Part shown: positions 63,596-64,000 of the stretch, piece by piece | Layout of the letters: each line of letters starts with the position of its first letter | Numbering within the stretch: the first letter of the stretch is position 1 | DNA from: Bog-473 sp963728845 | GTDB taxonomy: Bacteria; Actinomycetota; Acidimicrobiia; Acidimicrobiales; RAAP-2 | Direction of reading: 5' to 3' | DNA length: 64,000 nt | Assembly (NCBI GenBank): GCA_963728845.1 | Contig: CAVSLS010000050.1 | Location: 62,001 to 126,000 of the forward strand | Position numbers and translations under genes: made by a program | Notes under the pieces: model-generated | Databases searched by the model: none | What the model was told of the DNA's origin: nothing | Seen by the model: only the letters and a program-made list of their open reading frames with translations

Positions 63596-64000
63596 TCAGG
63601 CGGCAAACGGCAGCCTCATGACCTCGGCGAGGTTGCCACCCATCACCCGGGCGATGTCCTCGTGCGGCAGGCCCTGGAGCTCGTTGACGTAGGACAGCGG
63701 GTCGGACATCCCTTCGATGTGCGGGTAGTCCGACCCGAAGACGACGCGGTCGACGCCGAGGAGCTCGATGAGACCCCGCGGGTCCTCCTCGTGGAAGGGG
63801 TGGATCCAGACGTTGCGCTTGAACACCATCAGTGGGTCCTCGGGCCACATCGACGGGTTCTTCGCGTAGGACTGCTCGAGGGCCGCGACGAGCGGCCGCA
63901 CCCAGGCGGCGCCGTTCTCCACCGGCAGGATCCGCAGCGACGGGAAGCGGGAGAGAAGGCCGTGACCGAGCAACGAGGCCACGGTGTCGAAGATCCCCCT
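63596..64000 (-). CDS. Amidohydrolase 2 family protein, C-terminal part (runs off the window)
   Basis: The last 134 residues of an ACMSD-like amidohydrolase whose start lies right of the window. Seen: LLGHGLLSRFPSLRILPVE, the helix WVRPLVAALEQSYAKNP, FKRNVWIHPFHEEDPRGL and the catalytic Asp strand VVFGSDYPHIEGMSDP with GNLAEVMRLPF at the end. It closely resembles the C-terminus of the protein at 40314-41516 (WIHPFHEED versus VSPFHEDN, GSDYPHxEG). It is the fourth amidohydrolase trace in the window. It lies about 100 bases upstream of DoxX on the same strand. Confidence 0.9.
   Translation of the reverse strand, partial: RGIFDTVASLLGHGLLSRFPSLRILPVENGAAWVRPLVAALEQSYAKNPSMWPEDPLMVFKRNVWIHPFHEEDPRGLIELLGVDRVVFGSDYPHIEGMSDPLSYVNELQGLPHEDIARVMGGNLAEVMRLPFAA

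Noticed and set aside
1..64000. Secondary-metabolite (polyketide or peptide) cluster
   Set aside because: P450, LLM, SDR and regulator genes are present, but there is no polyketide synthase, peptide synthetase, terpene synthase or carrier protein; the CoA enzymes fit degradation.
1..64000. Mobile element or genomic-island borders
   Set aside because: I found no transposase, integrase, tRNA gene or flanking long repeat; base use looks uniform.

Overview
The window is high-GC DNA with tightly packed, often overlapping genes, many GTG starts and a gene content (F420/flavin LLM monooxygenases, paired acyl-CoA dehydrogenases, CaiB/BaiF CoA-transferases, DUF427, DUF35-thiolase, TetR/GntR/MarR regulators) typical of a chromosomal catabolic region of an actinobacterium. 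An uncultured Acidimicrobiia-like lineage is my best guess, but no marker gene in the window proves it. I see no rRNA, tRNA, CRISPR array, transposase, integrase or replication origin.

Layout. 1-7.7 kb: end of an SDR, an LLM oxidoreductase, a TetR gene, then a rightward set with a SnoaL-like protein, an acyl-CoA dehydrogenase (ACAD) pair, an aldehyde dehydrogenase and a ferredoxin-type reductase. 7.7-14.4 kb: a leftward set with an LLM monooxygenase, CoA-transferase, CoA-ester lyase, P450, Rieske oxygenase and a small partner protein, facing a GntR regulator. 15.1-19.6 kb: a translationally coupled CoA ligase / ACAD / ACAD / enoyl-CoA hydratase operon. 19.7-25.4 kb: a lone ACAD, then CoA-transferase, CoA ligase, FMN reductase and a DapB-like dehydrogenase. 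25.5-27.6 kb: AhpD-like, zinc dehydrogenase and VOC genes. 27.6-30.2 kb: a MarR-controlled, isobutyryl-CoA-mutase-like B12 enzyme in two subunits. 30.3-34 kb: SDR, DUF427-thioesterase fusion, DUF427 protein and hydratase. 34-39 kb: a Liv-type ABC importer. 39.3-43.4 kb: hydratase, amidohydrolase, MmsA and an amidohydrolase remnant. 43.6-46 kb: DUF35-thiolase fusion and TetR. 46-53.5 kb: a leftward operon with aldehyde dehydrogenase, P450, amidohydrolase, an ACAD pair and a hydrolase. 53.8-57.2 kb: thioesterase, esterase, SDR and TetR. 57.3-62.9 kb: an ACAD11-like dehydrogenase with its kinase, quinone reductase, CoA-transferase and SDR. 62.9-64 kb: DoxX and a truncated amidohydrolase.

How it fits together. 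Oxygenases (two P450s, a Rieske enzyme with reductase, LLM enzymes) and dehydrogenases would turn a branched or cyclic hydrophobic substrate into acids; CoA ligases and CaiB/BaiF transferases activate them; paired ACADs, hydratases, the thiolase-like aldolase, MmsA and the B12 mutase then degrade the acyl-CoAs to propionyl/acetyl-CoA. The logic resembles steroid, bile-acid or terpenoid side-chain degradation, but the substrate cannot be read from the sequence. Six promoters carry variants of one palindrome, TTGACGTCGACGTCAA, so much of the region may be one regulon.

Quality warning. About half of the genes change reading frame one or more times while keeping family motifs on both sides of each break. 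One gene even has two cancelling shifts, and two apparent gene fusions result from lost stop codons. This pattern fits uncorrected single-base indels in the assembly better than real gene decay. Coordinates for such genes span the whole inferred gene.
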